DNA of 64,000 nt from Linyphia triangularis (taxonomy: Eukaryota; Arthropoda; Arachnida; Araneae; Linyphiidae): positions 103,327,023 through 103,391,022 of the forward strand of contig OZ021724.1 of assembly GCA_963978545.1 (NCBI GenBank), in the 5' to 3' direction. The translations under genes and the position numbers were made by a program. The notes below the pieces were generated by a model that saw nothing but the letters and a program-made list of their open reading frames with translations, was not told the origin of the DNA and searched no databases. Of the stretch, positions 1 through 10,722 are shown one piece after another; position 1 is the first letter of the stretch, and each line of letters begins with the position of its first letter.

Positions 1-395
1 AAAATGAACCAATTTTTTTTCACTAAAAATGAACGTGAATTTATACTCTCACATCCAAATATCATTTATTTATTTTGATTTAAGTAATTTTTTTTATTTA
101 TTTATTAAAAACAATTTTTGCAACTGGAAAGAATTTCAACAATGGTCGGTTCAATGCTTTTTTAACGCGACTGGATGACGGCAAGTTGGTTTATTAGTAT
201 TCCGTAAAACCAACCTTTTAGTGACATTCACAACTCTAAAAATTTTATAGAATGCATTGTCATCGACATCGAACCTATCTGTCAAGTTTCAGCCCGATGA
301 GATGACTGCAAGGGGTTAATTAGATCTCCACAGATTCCGCTCCCATAGACAAAAATACATACACACATAATCGAAGTTAATATAAAGGATTTAAA
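1..395 (+). repeat. Interspersed repeat C, copy 1 (cut by window edge)
   Basis: The sequence matches repeats at 7600-8372, 58590-59137 and, inverted, 32830-33345. Shared landmarks are a TTTATTTATTAAAACAA tract, GGATGACGGCAAGTTGG, a TCGACATCGAA block and a GAAGTTAATATAAAGGATTT end. No coding potential is seen. The family is not one I can name; it is at least 540 bp long. Its terminal TTAA is used as an insertion site in the copy near 59137. Confidence 0.7.
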
Positions 396-559
396 AAGGG
401 GACAGACTCCATTCAAACAGCTATCTTTCTCAGCTATGCTGTTTAAATAAATACAAGCAAAGATTCATCTAAACTCTTCTATTCCAAAGATCCGTATGAG
501 CACCACAAAAACAACACCCAACTTCCATTTGTAGTAAATCCCTGACCCACCCCCACTTT

Positions 560-830
560 AAGAGCCCGTTTTTTTTTTTATCTTCTACCAGCGTCGCTTA
601 ATTCCGGATTAATATTTATCATATCCGTGGAAAACTCTTAATTCCGCCCGAACGAGAATTTAATCATTGCCGATGAATACGCGCACTTTCTCCCTCAGAT
701 ATTTTAATCTGCACCTGGGACATCATTACCGGCCATTTTTCGCTCCGCCGAATTAATTGCACTAACTGCAACTGTAGTGGAGCCCGAGGTCTGTTGTGAC
801 AGAGATCTGTTGCATGTGAGATGGTGTTGC
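560..830. other. GC-richer unique island
   Basis: This stretch has clearly more G and C than its surroundings, no similarity to the repeats in the window, and no long open frame. It holds several TTAATT/TAATTA-like cores among CCGG- and CCGCC-containing words. It could be a conserved non-coding element or simply old unique DNA; sequence alone cannot decide. Confidence 0.25.
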
Positions 831-954
831 TCTGCATGCGAATTTCGGTATGAATTAATGCATAAATGAGTGAGAAAACTTAGGATGTAGAGTTAGAGGA
901 AAAGTGGTGAGAAGTGGTAAGGAATATCACTTATGTTCTGAAAGTTTTGAGGTT

Positions 955-1551
<597 letters not shown>

Positions 1552-2059
1552 ATATTCATGATAGAAAGTAAATCATTTTACCAGAACCGGCGTGAAAAAT
1601 AATGGAAACTAATGCATGTTATATCTGAGCTTGAATTTTACTTACGATGTTGTATATGAGACTGAGGTGCTTGCTCAGGTATCAGCTGATGTGTTTGAAT
1701 ATTCTGGTCACTAATAATGCGATGTGCACTGACGTTGAGTCGAACTTGGGACTCCTAGATCGGAAGACAGGCTCGCTAACCACTAAGCAAAAGTGATCAC
1801 TGGTACCTAGATGTTGTATCTGTCATTTGTACACGCAACCACCACGCCTTCTTTTTATAAATTCAGATTAAATTTTTCGTATTAACTTGCGACATCAAAA
1901 CTTTCAAACTAATATAAATGGCCGGATAATTTGTTCTTTAGACTTTACGAGTTATAAGTGAAGTTTATATAAAAAATTCTAGAACTTTTATTTGTAAATT
2001 GTATTTTGGTGCTTGAATTTCTTTCGGCAATGCTTATCGTTTGACTCATTGCACGTGTC

Positions 2060-2245
2060 GTTGGTTGGTTGGATGTTTTCAGATTATCTGGCACCTTCAG
2101 CAACACGAGGGCTTTAATGCGCCGAAACATTCGTCACTAGACAAGGCAACATACATTTACAAACACCCATGCCTAACATGGGACTCGGAACCCGCAACCT
2201 CGCTGTCTAGAAGCCAGCACGCTAACCACTACACCGTTTGGTTGG
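2060..2245 (-). mobile_element. SINE A copy 1 (tRNA-derived)
   Basis: On the minus strand it has a tRNA-like head with a GGTGTAGTGGTTAGCGTGC A-box region and a slightly mutated B box, a unique body ending CTGAAAACA, and an AACCAACC tail. It is flanked by a perfect 15-bp duplication, CTCATTGCACGTGTC, at 2045-2059 and 2246-2260, showing LINE-type retroposition. Such elements are transcribed by RNA polymerase III and encode no protein. Confidence 0.92.
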
Positions 2246-2260
2246 CTCATTGCACGTGTC

Positions 2261-3477
2261 AGTAAAACATTTAATTTGGATGCGAATGTTGACATCATAC
2301 AGACAGACACATAGTTATTTCTAATTATATTTTGTAGAAGTTAATATGTTAGTCAAATATCTATTATAAAATATTCTTCATATTGTTCTTCATGAAAATC
2401 AAATAATTAATTTAGATTTAAGTCATTAATTTCTTATAGTTTATACGGAAAGTCTAGTTTAGATTTTTTTTTTATCACTAGTGTCCTGTTTACGAAACAT
2501 TAAAATGTTTTATATTTTTCGTCCAGATAGAAAGGAAACGTGAAAATCCTTAAAATATATCGCAACTCCAATAATACAGTTGACATTTCGCCATGTTAAT
2601 TTAAGTTAGAACAAAATTGTTATGAATCGATTTTCGTTTGACTCAAACACCAAGTCACTGTTTCTAATTAAAAAAAAAAAAGTAATTTTTTGAACTTTGG
2701 TTATAAAAAGATATATTACTGTAATTTTTTTCATCTTCATTTCAGATAAAATCAAAATGAGCCATAATTGTGATTATTTACTAATTAATATTTTAGAAGA
2801 AATATAGATACTTTTTCTGTTGGATTTGTTAGAATTTGATATTTTAGTTGGGCACTTAACTTGAGAAGGTTGAGAGGATTTATAAAATGCTTGTTTAACT
2901 ACAATTAATTGTTGTGTATTCGTATACACACAAATTAAAATTGACATTCAAATATATTGAAAAGAGAGTTCGGAATTTTAATTTTAAATGAATGTATCGT
3001 AAGTATATTAATATATAATTTATCCCAAGCTACTTAGTTTTCGATATTTTTTCATTATAGTGATTACTTGGCGATAATTTTTATTCGGTGAATAATTTGT
3101 TTTGCGAAATAATTTATATTATTATGACTTTAAAACACTCCCAAAATGGCTCATTCTGGTATCCATACTTTTCGATTTTGTTTGGTGCATGGGAAAGTTA
3201 TTGCTAAGTGACAGTGTTATAACGAAAAATACCAATGTTTTTATTATCCGCTTTGGAACATCTTTGTCATAAAATAGTATTCTGTAAATTATTTATTTAT
3301 CACTTACTTTATTATCAGTTGTTATTTGGACTTGTGAGTATTTTATGAGATGGTCGAATATTTAACAAATTCAAGTTATGTTCGTAGAATTCATGATTTC
3401 GAGTTAATAAAATCAAATTCTTAGTAAAAAGGTGTAAATTGAGAATAACATCTTTCTAAAGTTCATGCGCATTGTTG
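2261..3477. other. AT-rich DNA without recognised features
   Basis: Very AT-rich with short A/T runs. I see no open frame of note, no repeat shared with the rest of the window, and no structured RNA. Confidence 0.5.
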
Positions 3478-3481
3478 TTAA

Positions 3482-4183
3482 GGTATACATATACATTTGG
3501 AATTTCAAAATTTGACTCAAGTCTGCATTTTTGTTTTAAAATATTCCCGAATTCATTATCTTTAAAATATTAACATTTTCTTTCTGAGACTCATTTTTCT
3601 TTTTAAATTACAGTGAGTTTTGTATCACGTTCATTAGTGTAGTAAACTTTAAACGCGTTTTCTGAAGATTGACATTTTGGTGTTACATGACTTTACGCCA
3701 ACGGTCATAACTTCATAACAAATTGTCTGATTTACAAAATTCTAATTTTGTTCTGAAGACACAAGTTGTGATTGTGTTTTTTATTGAGAATTTAACATAT
3801 ATTGATAAAAACGCATTTTTTATGAATATTTTAATCTTAATTTTTTGTTAAAAACTATGTATTTTTTTAAACTTTTTATTTAAAAATTTATAATTAAATA
3901 AATATTGCAGCCAAATTCAAAATTCCCCATAGGAACATGCGTCAATATAATATCTTTTATTTGAAGTAAAAATCATACCTCTAAGTTAATTACAAGTTTA
4001 TTTATGGATGTTCTAATAATGTCCTAATTAGTCCCTTTAATTGCAATTAGCTGATTAAAAAATTGATGGAAAAATAAAGTTTATATATATAAATGCTGCA
4101 TTTTTAATACTGATGTACTGCCGAAAAGTTTGAAATTATTAACTAAACATTAAAGAAAATCATCTCAATTGTATATGTATACC
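3482..4183. mobile_element. TTAA-flanked element, GGTATAC family, copy 1
   Basis: Bounded by TTAA at 3478-3481 and 4184-4187. Terminal inverted repeats begin GGTATACATATACA on both ends. The 702 bp interior has no transposase frame. Four other copies are at 31174-31891, 42984-43893, 49236-50231 and 59138-60045. TTAA duplication is typical of the piggyBac and Kolobok superfamilies; the GG start does not fit classical piggyBac CCC ends, so the superfamily is left open. Confidence 0.88.
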
Positions 4184-4189
4184 TTAAGT

Positions 4190-5580
4190 ACTTGGACACT
4201 TAAAGTTGAAGGCTATATACTTGGCATATCTGTGGAAAATATATTTCAGGAATAAAATTTTTTCTTTTAAGGTGTGCGAGTTCTGATTTGAATCCCAGGG
4301 TGCAAACTCTGCTTTCAAACTAGTGATGACAGAAATTGTGACAAATATTTTCGTAACAACTGTTAGGTCACTTGTTGGTAATTTTCTGGGTTTTCTTCTT
4401 TTCGATACGAAACGTGGGAAAGTTTTCCTTTAAAGAACTTGCAACATTTGTTCCTTATTTGAAATAAGGGCAATTATCAGAATTTCAGAAAATTGTTAAA
4501 ATTATGTTTTGGCAAAATATTGCCCGTGTGTTGTTTTAGTACAACGTGCGAAGAAATTAATTGACACGTTTGAAAAATGCATTAAAAAACAAAAAACTGA
4601 ACACGATAGCAGTGTATCGTTTGCGGCATTTTAATTTTACAACAATGACATTTTATCAATCCATTTTCAGAAATAGTTGCAAATTTCACCAACAGATGGT
4701 GTTGTTAAATAAATAATAATATTAATAATAAAAACGGTCTGAACAAGTTACAGAAAATAGAAAACGATGTTTCAATTGCGCCATATTGTTGCTGGAAATG
4801 GTGGTTATTTTAAAAATCTCATTTTGTAGTGCAACATGTTCTAAATATAATGATTTCTTTAGATTTTCCAATCAACAGCGCCATCTGTTGACGAACTCCA
4901 TAAAAATTTTCGAAAATTCATGAAATTAAAGAGTCTAGTACGTTTTTATTGTATCCCTTTTTTTAATTAATTTTCATTTTTGTCATTTCTTTTTGGAGCA
5001 CCCTGTACAACGGAAAATTGGGAGGCGCTGCAACCAATAGCCTAATCAAAATACTCATTATGCAACCAATATAAAATTGTATACTATACAAAATAAAATT
5101 GTATACCATAGATGGTACACTATACACACCAACCTGTTTAATTTAAAGATCAACAGTCTGTTCTGTGTGTCTCCACACCCCGTGACTCTCACCACTTCAC
5201 TTCTCTTCCTACGGACGATGGATTACTAAAAGATTACGATTCTCCGTGAAAACTTTGTTAATTTCCACTTGGATGGAATTTTTCAGTCACTTTGGAAGAT
5301 TTCGAGTTCGTACTATCCATGACTTATTAATGAATGGGGGATAATAAAGTGTGAAAGGAAGGGACGAAGGATTTGTTTACTTTGCATATATTAACTGCTG
5401 TGATAAAGCTCTTAATAATGGTAATTAAATCAACGGTCGATTTGTGCTGAAAGCGCTGATTGGTGTAGATACTTTTAGTGTCAATTCTGAATGTTAATTA
5501 AAACTAGGAGTTGTAACTAATGATTATTTAAAAATAGCTAATACACCCAATTGATATTTTGTATCACTAACTCAGTATAA
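4190..5580. other. AT-rich DNA; possible degraded mariner-type end at 4996-5008
   Basis: Mostly unique AT-rich DNA. GAGCACCCTGTA near 4997 resembles the outer end of a TA-flanked mariner-type element, but no good partner end was found. A short inverted pair, CAACAGATGGTG near 4690 and GCGCCATCTGTTG near 4878, is also present. No gene is seen. Confidence 0.3.
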
Positions 5581-5584
5581 GGTT

Positions 5585-5779
5585 CATTACGCAAAAAATC
5601 TATACTCTGGCTATATCTTGTATTATAATTGATGAAATAAAAATAGAAAAGTATCGTTGTAATTCCTGGAAGGTTTCTAATAATTTTATATAGTTTCTTT
5701 TTGTCATTAGAAGTGTCATCATATTAAAACTAAACCAAACTTTTAAAAGTTCAATGGCAACTCCATAATATTATGTTAT
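5585..5779. repeat. Repeat H, copy 1, part left of the solo LTR
   Basis: It matches 20370-20545 (GCTATATCTTGTATT, ATTAAAACTAAA, CCATAATATTAT). The family is interrupted by the solo LTR and continues at 6505. It is not identified as a known family. Confidence 0.75.
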
Positions 5780-6174
5780 TGATACGAATTTTTGTATATT
5801 TGTAAATATTTCGTAGTGTTAATTTTGAATAGCAAAATTTATGTACATTTCGTATAAGGCAGTGCAATAGTTCGTATTAGCTTGGTTTCCCTGCAATATG
5901 TGTCTTAATGCTTGATAACGAGTTTTACAGAGATAACGCTGGGGAGTGAGTCTTACAAGGAACAGGGCATTTAACATTATGGTAAAGGCAATCTCGCCAA
6001 TTTGGCTAGATAGAGCCATGTTGGCGACGTTTTTGGCAACTAATTTTTGTCGCCAAACTTGGCGACCATTTGGCGACATTTGCAGTCCCCATGTACATGT
6101 ATAGGACTTTTTGACTACGATCTGGAAAGCTCTCCAAATATCTACCTCTAGAAGTTTCAAGAAGGTTTGACTCC

Positions 6175-6183
6175 TATATAAGG
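6175..6183 (+). promoter_or_regulatory. TATA box of solo LTR copy 1
   Basis: TATATAAGG lies downstream of a cluster of TGGCGAC/GTCGCCA words (about 6010-6080). The same box is at the equivalent position in the second LTR (38189-38197), so it is the likely retrotransposon promoter. Confidence 0.65.
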
Positions 6184-6437
6184 CCGGTCGTGAGTTGAAT
6201 GAGTTAGTTGAGTCTGTTAGTTGACTGGAATTACTGAGTTGAGATACTGTCATTCAGTGAGCATTCAGATTAGTTCTAAAGCGAACTGTATTGCATTGTC
6301 TTTTGGGGTGATTTGTTGCAGTTGTGAAGTTTTTTTTAACTGCTGTTTGAGCTCTATTGTTGTGTAAAGAGCTGTATTGAGGTCTTCTAGTACGAGAAAT
6401 TCAGATTTTGTAAAAGAATCCGTGAAGAGTATATTGG

Positions 6438-6443
6438 AATAAA
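6438..6443 (+). terminator. Polyadenylation signal of solo LTR copy 1
   Basis: AATAAA lies about 255 bp after the TATA box and 57 bp before the LTR end. It is conserved in the other full LTR at 38415-38420. Confidence 0.6.
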
Positions 6444-6504
6444 TTTCTGCAAGTGTTAATCTGCTTTGGCTTCAAATCTTTCAAATCCATCCACGCAACA
6501 TTAT

Positions 6505-6740
6505 ATTTAGATTTAGCAGAAAAAATGTCGAAATTATAAATTTCATATTTTACAATGAATGGTTGGTAATTTTAAATGATGAAAAGGAAATGACAAACTG
6601 ATGTAAAAAAAAGTTACTTTAGCCATAAATTGTTAAATAATATATTTTTCAATTTTTGTTTCGAGCAATTTTGTTTCGGGCCAAATATAAATGAAATGCC
6701 ACTTTTGTATTAATTACTATGAACAATTTATTCGAAGGAA
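6505..6740. repeat. Repeat H, copy 1, part right of the solo LTR
   Basis: Continues the match to 20546-20790 (ATTTAGATTTAG, GCCATAAATT, CACTTTTGTATTAA). Joining 5585-5779 to 6505-6740 rebuilds the uninterrupted copy. Confidence 0.75.
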
Positions 6741-7465
6741 CACTTATTTATTACGAAGGAACAATTTATTTATTACTATGAAGTATGCTTATCCAACCAT
6801 TTACAACCATAATTCATCAAATAATTAACAACCAATATAACAATTAAATTAACGTCCAGACGTAAATACTTGTTGGAGATTAACAGAAAACACGTGTAAG
6901 TATTCTCAATCGTCCTTTAAAACGAAACTAAGTTAATCCTTCAACAAGCTAAAGTGACGACCTCTTCTGTCTTCGGTCCTTTCGTCGCGAAAAGTCATTT
7001 AACCCTTCGTCATTTGCATATAAATCCAGTGTAAATACCGCAGTCGTCACGAACATCGCATTGTAATTAGAGTCATGTACTTGATTGATGGAGCCATTAA
7101 AGTGACTCCTCTATTATTTCGTCGCCTTTCCACCCCCCCGTTTTTTTTTCTTCTTTGTTTTAACTTGTGGATTAATCATTGCCTTGCTATTAAGCGAGAG
7201 TTCAAGAAGCTATACTGTGGCTATACTGTGTTGGTGGGAATGTCGTTTTGATCGAGGAGATCGCTGGGATATGGTATTAAATTGATATTGTCTTCGGTAT
7301 TCTGACGTGGGGAATGTTGTAGAGAGGTCTAAATCCGAAATTCGAAAAATCAAGCGTACCAAAAGTGTAGTGCAAATGTATTTATAACAACCTTTTCTAG
7401 TCATTGATTTTTGTAGGCATATTTTTCTTCGATTTTCTTTTTTTGCTAGGCTTGTAATTGTTAAT
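6741..7465. other. Unique DNA with a GC-richer part at 6890-7140
   Basis: No repeat or gene recognised. The part around 6940-7120 (TCGTCGCGAAAAG, CATTTGCATATAAAT) is less AT-rich and non-repetitive, and may be a conserved non-coding element. Confidence 0.25.
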
Positions 7466-7469
7466 CATT

Positions 7470-7597
7470 GGTTGGTTTGTGAGCTCAAAGACCTAGTTTT
7501 GTGCACAATGACGGCTAATCAGACCGGGACCTACAACTTAATGTGGATTCCGAGCCACAACGAACATACATGGATTGATCCCGGCATCTTTGGACAT
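7470..7597 (-). mobile_element. SINE B fragment
   Basis: The minus strand shows the SINE B body: CGTTGTGGCTCGGAATCC, a TAGGTCCCGG-like word, GATTAGCCGT and a tail near ACAAACCAACC. The tRNA-like head is missing or scrambled, so it is truncated at its 5' end, where it abuts repeat C. Confidence 0.7.
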
Positions 7598-7599
7598 AA

Positions 7600-8372
7600 T
7601 ATTCTGATTGAAACAATTTATTTATTCAGATTGAAACAATTTATTTATTTTGATTAAAATAATTTATGTGTGTATGTATTTTTATTTGTTTATTTATTTA
7701 TTTAATCAATTACTCATTCATTCATTTATTTATTTATTTACTAAAACAGTTTTGGCAACAGGAAATAGTTTCGTCAATGGTCGGTTAAATATCATTTTAG
7801 TGCTCTTGAACGGTTGGTCGGTTAAATATTATTTAACGCCAACTTTCCGTCGCAAGTTGGTTTATTGGTTGAACTCCCGGCTGGGAGTGGAAAGGAAGGA
7901 CTTTCTGAACTAGGACCTGCCTCGGCGTACATATGTGAGAATACCAGCTCTCTGGAACAGGTTGAGGTAAAAAAAAAGAACTAAAAAAAACGGGGTTATC
8001 AAATCATTTCGGTGCAGAAGGAATTTTGTGATGTTGCCATTTCAATGCTTTCTCTGGGTGAGGACGTGACACGAACGTCGAGCTGCCAGAGTTTGTTTAT
8101 AACATTAGGTTAGTAACAATCACTTTGTACTTGTGTCCAGTTTAGTTTTTATTACATACTATTAGTAGTCTGTAAAAGCGAACTTTTAAGCCACAATTAC
8201 AGTCCCAAAACTTGATAGAATGCCTTGTCATCGACATCGAATCTCTCTGCTAATTTCAGACCGATTGGATGACGGCAAGGGGGTTGATTAGGCCTCTACA
8301 GTTTTGCTCCCGCCATTGACAAACATATCCACAAAAATTCACTCAAAATCGAAGTTAATATAAAGAATTTAA
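7600..8372 (+). repeat. Repeat C, copy 2, carrying a GC-richer insertion
   Basis: It follows the repeat C order (TTTATTTATT tract, GGCAACAGGAAA, GTTGGTTTATT, TCGACATCGAATC, GATGACGGCAAGGGGG, GAAGTTAATATAAA). It is split between GGTTTATT and ATTAGTAGTC by about 295 bp (about 7868-8160) that are absent from other copies and GC-richer. That insert has no recognised identity, no clear TSD, and an internal run of A. Confidence 0.65.
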
Positions 8373-8620
8373 AAATAGTCCTCATCGAAGAAACCAATGC
8401 AATCTTTATCAAATTTACTCTCATCACTCGATTGTTCAAACTGATGTACTTATCTTTCTTTATGTCTCTCACAGTTTTAGTTTTATGTCATTTCGAAATT
8501 AGGAATTCTATTCTGGAAGACCATGCACATGCATAGTAAAATTTCATTGCAAAACATGTCTGTTCAACTACATGGTGTTTGCAAAGTCAATACTTATTTG
8601 TAACAATGCGTATTTCAAAG
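8373..8620. other. Unique AT-rich spacer
   Basis: No repeat, gene or structured element recognised. Confidence 0.4.
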
Positions 8621-8622
8621 AG

Positions 8623-8758
8623 TTGGTTGGTTGTTTTCAGATTAACTGGCGCCGTCAGCAACACGAAGGCTATAATGCGCCGAAACATTCGTCATTAGAC
8701 AAGCCAACATACATTTACAAACATCCATGCCTAACACGGGACTCGAACCCGCAAACTC
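8623..8758 (-). mobile_element. SINE A copy 2, 5'-truncated
   Basis: The minus strand has the AACCAACC tail, the body, and the B box (GGGTTCGAGTCC). It stops just after the B box, so the A box is lost. The break abuts the mariner remnant. Confidence 0.85.
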
Positions 8759-8770
8759 GTTTATTTCTAA

Positions 8771-9000
8771 GAGTAAACAAGTTATCACAGTTGTATTTCT
8801 ATTGAGTACATTTTTAAGGTGTGTCATTTGGTTATTAAGTTACATTTCAACGTATACACCCGCATTTTCCACACATTTCTGGAATCTTTTAGGAACAGAA
8901 TCCACAGCTCTTCTTAAGCATCTCAACTGGAACACTTGCAAACACCTCACGGATACTTTGTTGACGGATGTTAATATCCCTTGCTTTTAACTTGTACACT
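8771..9000 (-). pseudogene. Mariner transposase C-terminal remnant, left inverted copy
   Basis: The minus strand encodes the end of a Tc1/mariner-type transposase. One frame reads RQQSIREVFASVPVEML. After a one-base frame change it reads AVDSVPKRF, then ENAGVYVEM and a stop at 8840-8842, followed by 3' UTR. This C-terminal pattern is typical of mariner transposases of arthropods. The N-terminal part and the catalytic DDD/E region are absent. It forms an inverted repeat with 9010-9167, only about 10 bp away. It is a dead relic. Confidence 0.75.
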
Positions 9001-9009
9001 TTGGGCTAG

Positions 9010-9167
9010 GGAACAAGTTAAAACCAAGGGATATTAAATGCCTTGGGAAAAGTAGTCGGGAAGTGTTTACAAATGTTCCAGTTGAGATGCTAGATGAGCT
9101 TTAGATTCTGTTCCTAAAAGATTCCTGATATTCGTGGAAAATGCGGGTGTATCCGTTGAAATGTATT
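9010..9167 (+). pseudogene. Mariner transposase C-terminal remnant, right inverted copy
   Basis: The plus strand shows SREVFTNVPVEML and, after a frame change, DSVPKRF and ENAGVSVEM. There are in-frame stops and substitutions relative to the left copy, so both are decayed. Just after the last codon the copy is broken at a TTAA by a chain of TTAA elements. Its 3' UTR resumes at 10651 with TAACCAAATGATGCACC. Confidence 0.75.
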
Positions 9168-9171
9168 TTAA

Positions 9172-9893
9172 TACGTTGAGCGCCACGTGAATTCATAAGG
9201 AAATCCCCTTCAGACCACATGCAGTAGTGAGCTTCGCATTGCTATACCGCAATACCAGCGCATCGCTGCTAAAAGATTCAAATTTACTCAATACAGTTGA
9301 GTAAATATATTAGGACCATTGTTTCTTATCGCAGTAAAACACATTTACGCTTTGATTGGTTGGTTGTTTTCAGATTATCTGGCACCGTCAGCAACACGAG
9401 GGCTATAATGCACCGAGACATTCTTCTTGTGATAAGCCAACATCCATTTACAAACACCCATGCCTTACACGGGATTCGAACCCTCAACCTCGCGGTCTAG
9501 AAGCTAGCACATTAACCACTATACCGTTATTTACGCTTAGAATGAAATGCTTATAGACTTTCATTCCGCACATTGCCAGACCTCGGACTTAAAATTTTTA
9601 GGTAGGACATTTTTCATAAGGGCATTTTTATCCGTTATCAATAGTACTTAAAAATTACCTCATTTTAATAAGTACCAAAAAATTTCTTATGTCCAATTAT
9701 TGGTGTGGGAAAAACAACAGTGTACTACCACCTACCGATGGCTGACGCGGAACTCAACGGGTTAATGATACTACCCTGTAATAAATAAAAATTAAATAAA
9801 TTTTCAGCAATCGCTTAAAATAATATAATTTTTTTAGTTTTACATCATATTTTACACTGTTAGCCACCAATGGCTGACGCGGCGCTCAACGTG
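9172..9893. mobile_element. TTAA-flanked element, CGTTGAGCGCC family, with SINE inside
   Basis: Starts TACGTTGAGCGCC after TTAA 9168-9171 and ends GGCGCTCAACGTG before TTAA 9894-9897. A second right-end-like sequence (GATGGCTGACGCGG, AACTCAACGGG) with TTAA lies at 9731-9765, so the 3' end is duplicated or a related element is nested. No transposase frame. CC-type ends with TTAA suggest a piggyBac-like MITE. Confidence 0.7.
9353..9528 (-). mobile_element. SINE A copy 3, inserted in a TTAA element
   Basis: Complete head-to-tail SINE on the minus strand, with perfect 10-bp TSDs ATTTACGCTT at 9343-9352 and 9529-9538. It therefore inserted after the surrounding TTAA element. Confidence 0.9.
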
Positions 9894-9897
9894 TTAA

Positions 9898-10087
9898 CCC
9901 TTTGCACTCGAGGGTTTTTTCGCGAGGAGGCACCAGCAACTCGAGTAGTTCCGCTGTATTTTTGGTTCGGTCCGCTTCATAGAATTTAAACACAGTCATT
10001 GGCCTTGTATCGAATTCCCGCATCAAACCTAGTGGTCCTCTCGAGTTGCGGCATCCAATCATGTGTGCGCCTCTCGAGCGCAAAGGG
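9898..10087. mobile_element. piggyBac-like MITE, CCCTTTGCACTCGAG family, copy 1
   Basis: A 190-bp element with ends CCCTTTGCACTCGAG and CTCGAGCGCAAAGGG, bounded by TTAA on both sides. An inverted second copy is at 57008-57221. CCC ends plus TTAA match the piggyBac pattern. It is non-coding and needs a transposase from elsewhere. Confidence 0.88.
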
Positions 10088-10091
10088 TTAA

Positions 10092-10650
10092 CCTTTAATT
10101 GCTGTGATTGGGTGGTTTGATAACTTTGGCGCAAGAGTAACACGTGGTCCATACTGCATAAAACAATTTAATGAACATCAGTTTAAAATTTAAGAAACAT
10201 AGTGTCGGAAAAAATAATATAAAAGTCAAACTTGAAATATTTTAAGGGGCTGAATCATTTTACAAAAAAATGACACGCGGTCTGTCAGACCCATCGATAT
10301 AGATAAACAACTGGATAGACTGCTCCATTGTCGATGCAAAGAGAAAAACGCGCCGGGGATTGCGAAGCTGGTGGGAAGATTAACCAATCACAGTTCACTC
10401 TAATAGTTGGATGAGAATGCGAAAAACCTTGTTTAGTGTTAGAATATATATTTTTTTGCCCATCATTACTAATTAAGGTTTACTATTGACATTTCTGCTG
10501 TGTACAATTCAAAATTTCATTTTCAATCCTCGGCAATCCGTATTTTTTATCCCACCAATGGCATCTGGCAACGGCTTCATTTTCCCAGCGTTAAGCAGTC
10601 TATCCAGTTGTTTATTTATATCGATGGTCAGACCGCACACAGCAGTTAAA
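10092..10650. mobile_element. TTAA-flanked MITE, CCTTTAACTGCTGTG family
   Basis: Ends CCTTTAATTGCTGTG and CACAGCAGTTAAAGG between TTAA 10088-10091 and TTAA 10651-10654. Without the hAT-like insert it is about 216 bp. It shares its left TTAA with the preceding MITE. It is invaded at 10284-10291. Confidence 0.85.
10292..10626. mobile_element. hAT-like MITE, CATCGATATAG family, copy 1
   Basis: A 335-bp element with TIRs CATCGATATAGATAAACAAC and a close inverted match, flanked by the perfect 8-bp TSD GTCAGACC (10284-10291, 10627-10634). Removing it restores the palindrome GCGGTCTGTCAGACCGC in the host MITE. 8-bp TSDs are typical of hAT elements. The second copy is 13720-14063. Confidence 0.88.
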
Positions 10651-10722
10651 GGTTAATAACCAAATGATGCACCTTAAAAATGTATTCAATGGAAATAAAA
10701 CTGCGATGGGTTGTTTGCTCTC
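10651..10722 (+). mobile_element. Mariner 3' UTR, continuation of the split copy
   Basis: TTAATAACCAAATGATGCACC and the following AAAAATGTATTCAATGGAAAT match, inverted, the 3' UTR of the left mariner copy (8771-8840). It is the downstream half of the mariner fragment at 9010-9167. Confidence 0.75.

Larger units (their letters stand above)
5780..6500 (+). mobile_element. Solo LTR (LTR-1), copy 1
   Basis: A 721-bp unit starting TGATACGAAT and ending CACGCAACA, flanked by TTAT at 5776-5779 and 6501-6504. It contains TATATAAGG and AATAAA in the order expected for U3-R-U5. No gag or pol is adjacent, so it is a solo LTR left by recombination. The 4-bp duplication and TG...CA ends fit Ty3/Gypsy-type elements. 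An intact copy of the host repeat without the LTR lies at 20370-20790. A long antisense open frame in it is not taken as a gene. Confidence 0.9.

Noticed and set aside
1738..1795. GGGACTCCTAGATCGG...CTAACCACTAAGC as another tRNA-like SINE
   Set aside because: Only a faint resemblance to the tRNA-like head; no body, tail or TSD found.
4297..5008. CAGGGTGCAAAC near 4297 and GAGCACCCTGTA near 4997 as the two ends of a mariner-type element
   Set aside because: Only about eight outer bases agree; no inner inverted similarity or TA on both sides convincing enough.
5819..6253. 144-codon minus frame in the solo LTR as a host gene
   Set aside because: Entirely inside the LTR; related frames in the other LTR copies reflect common descent. 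Kept only as a low-interest observation.
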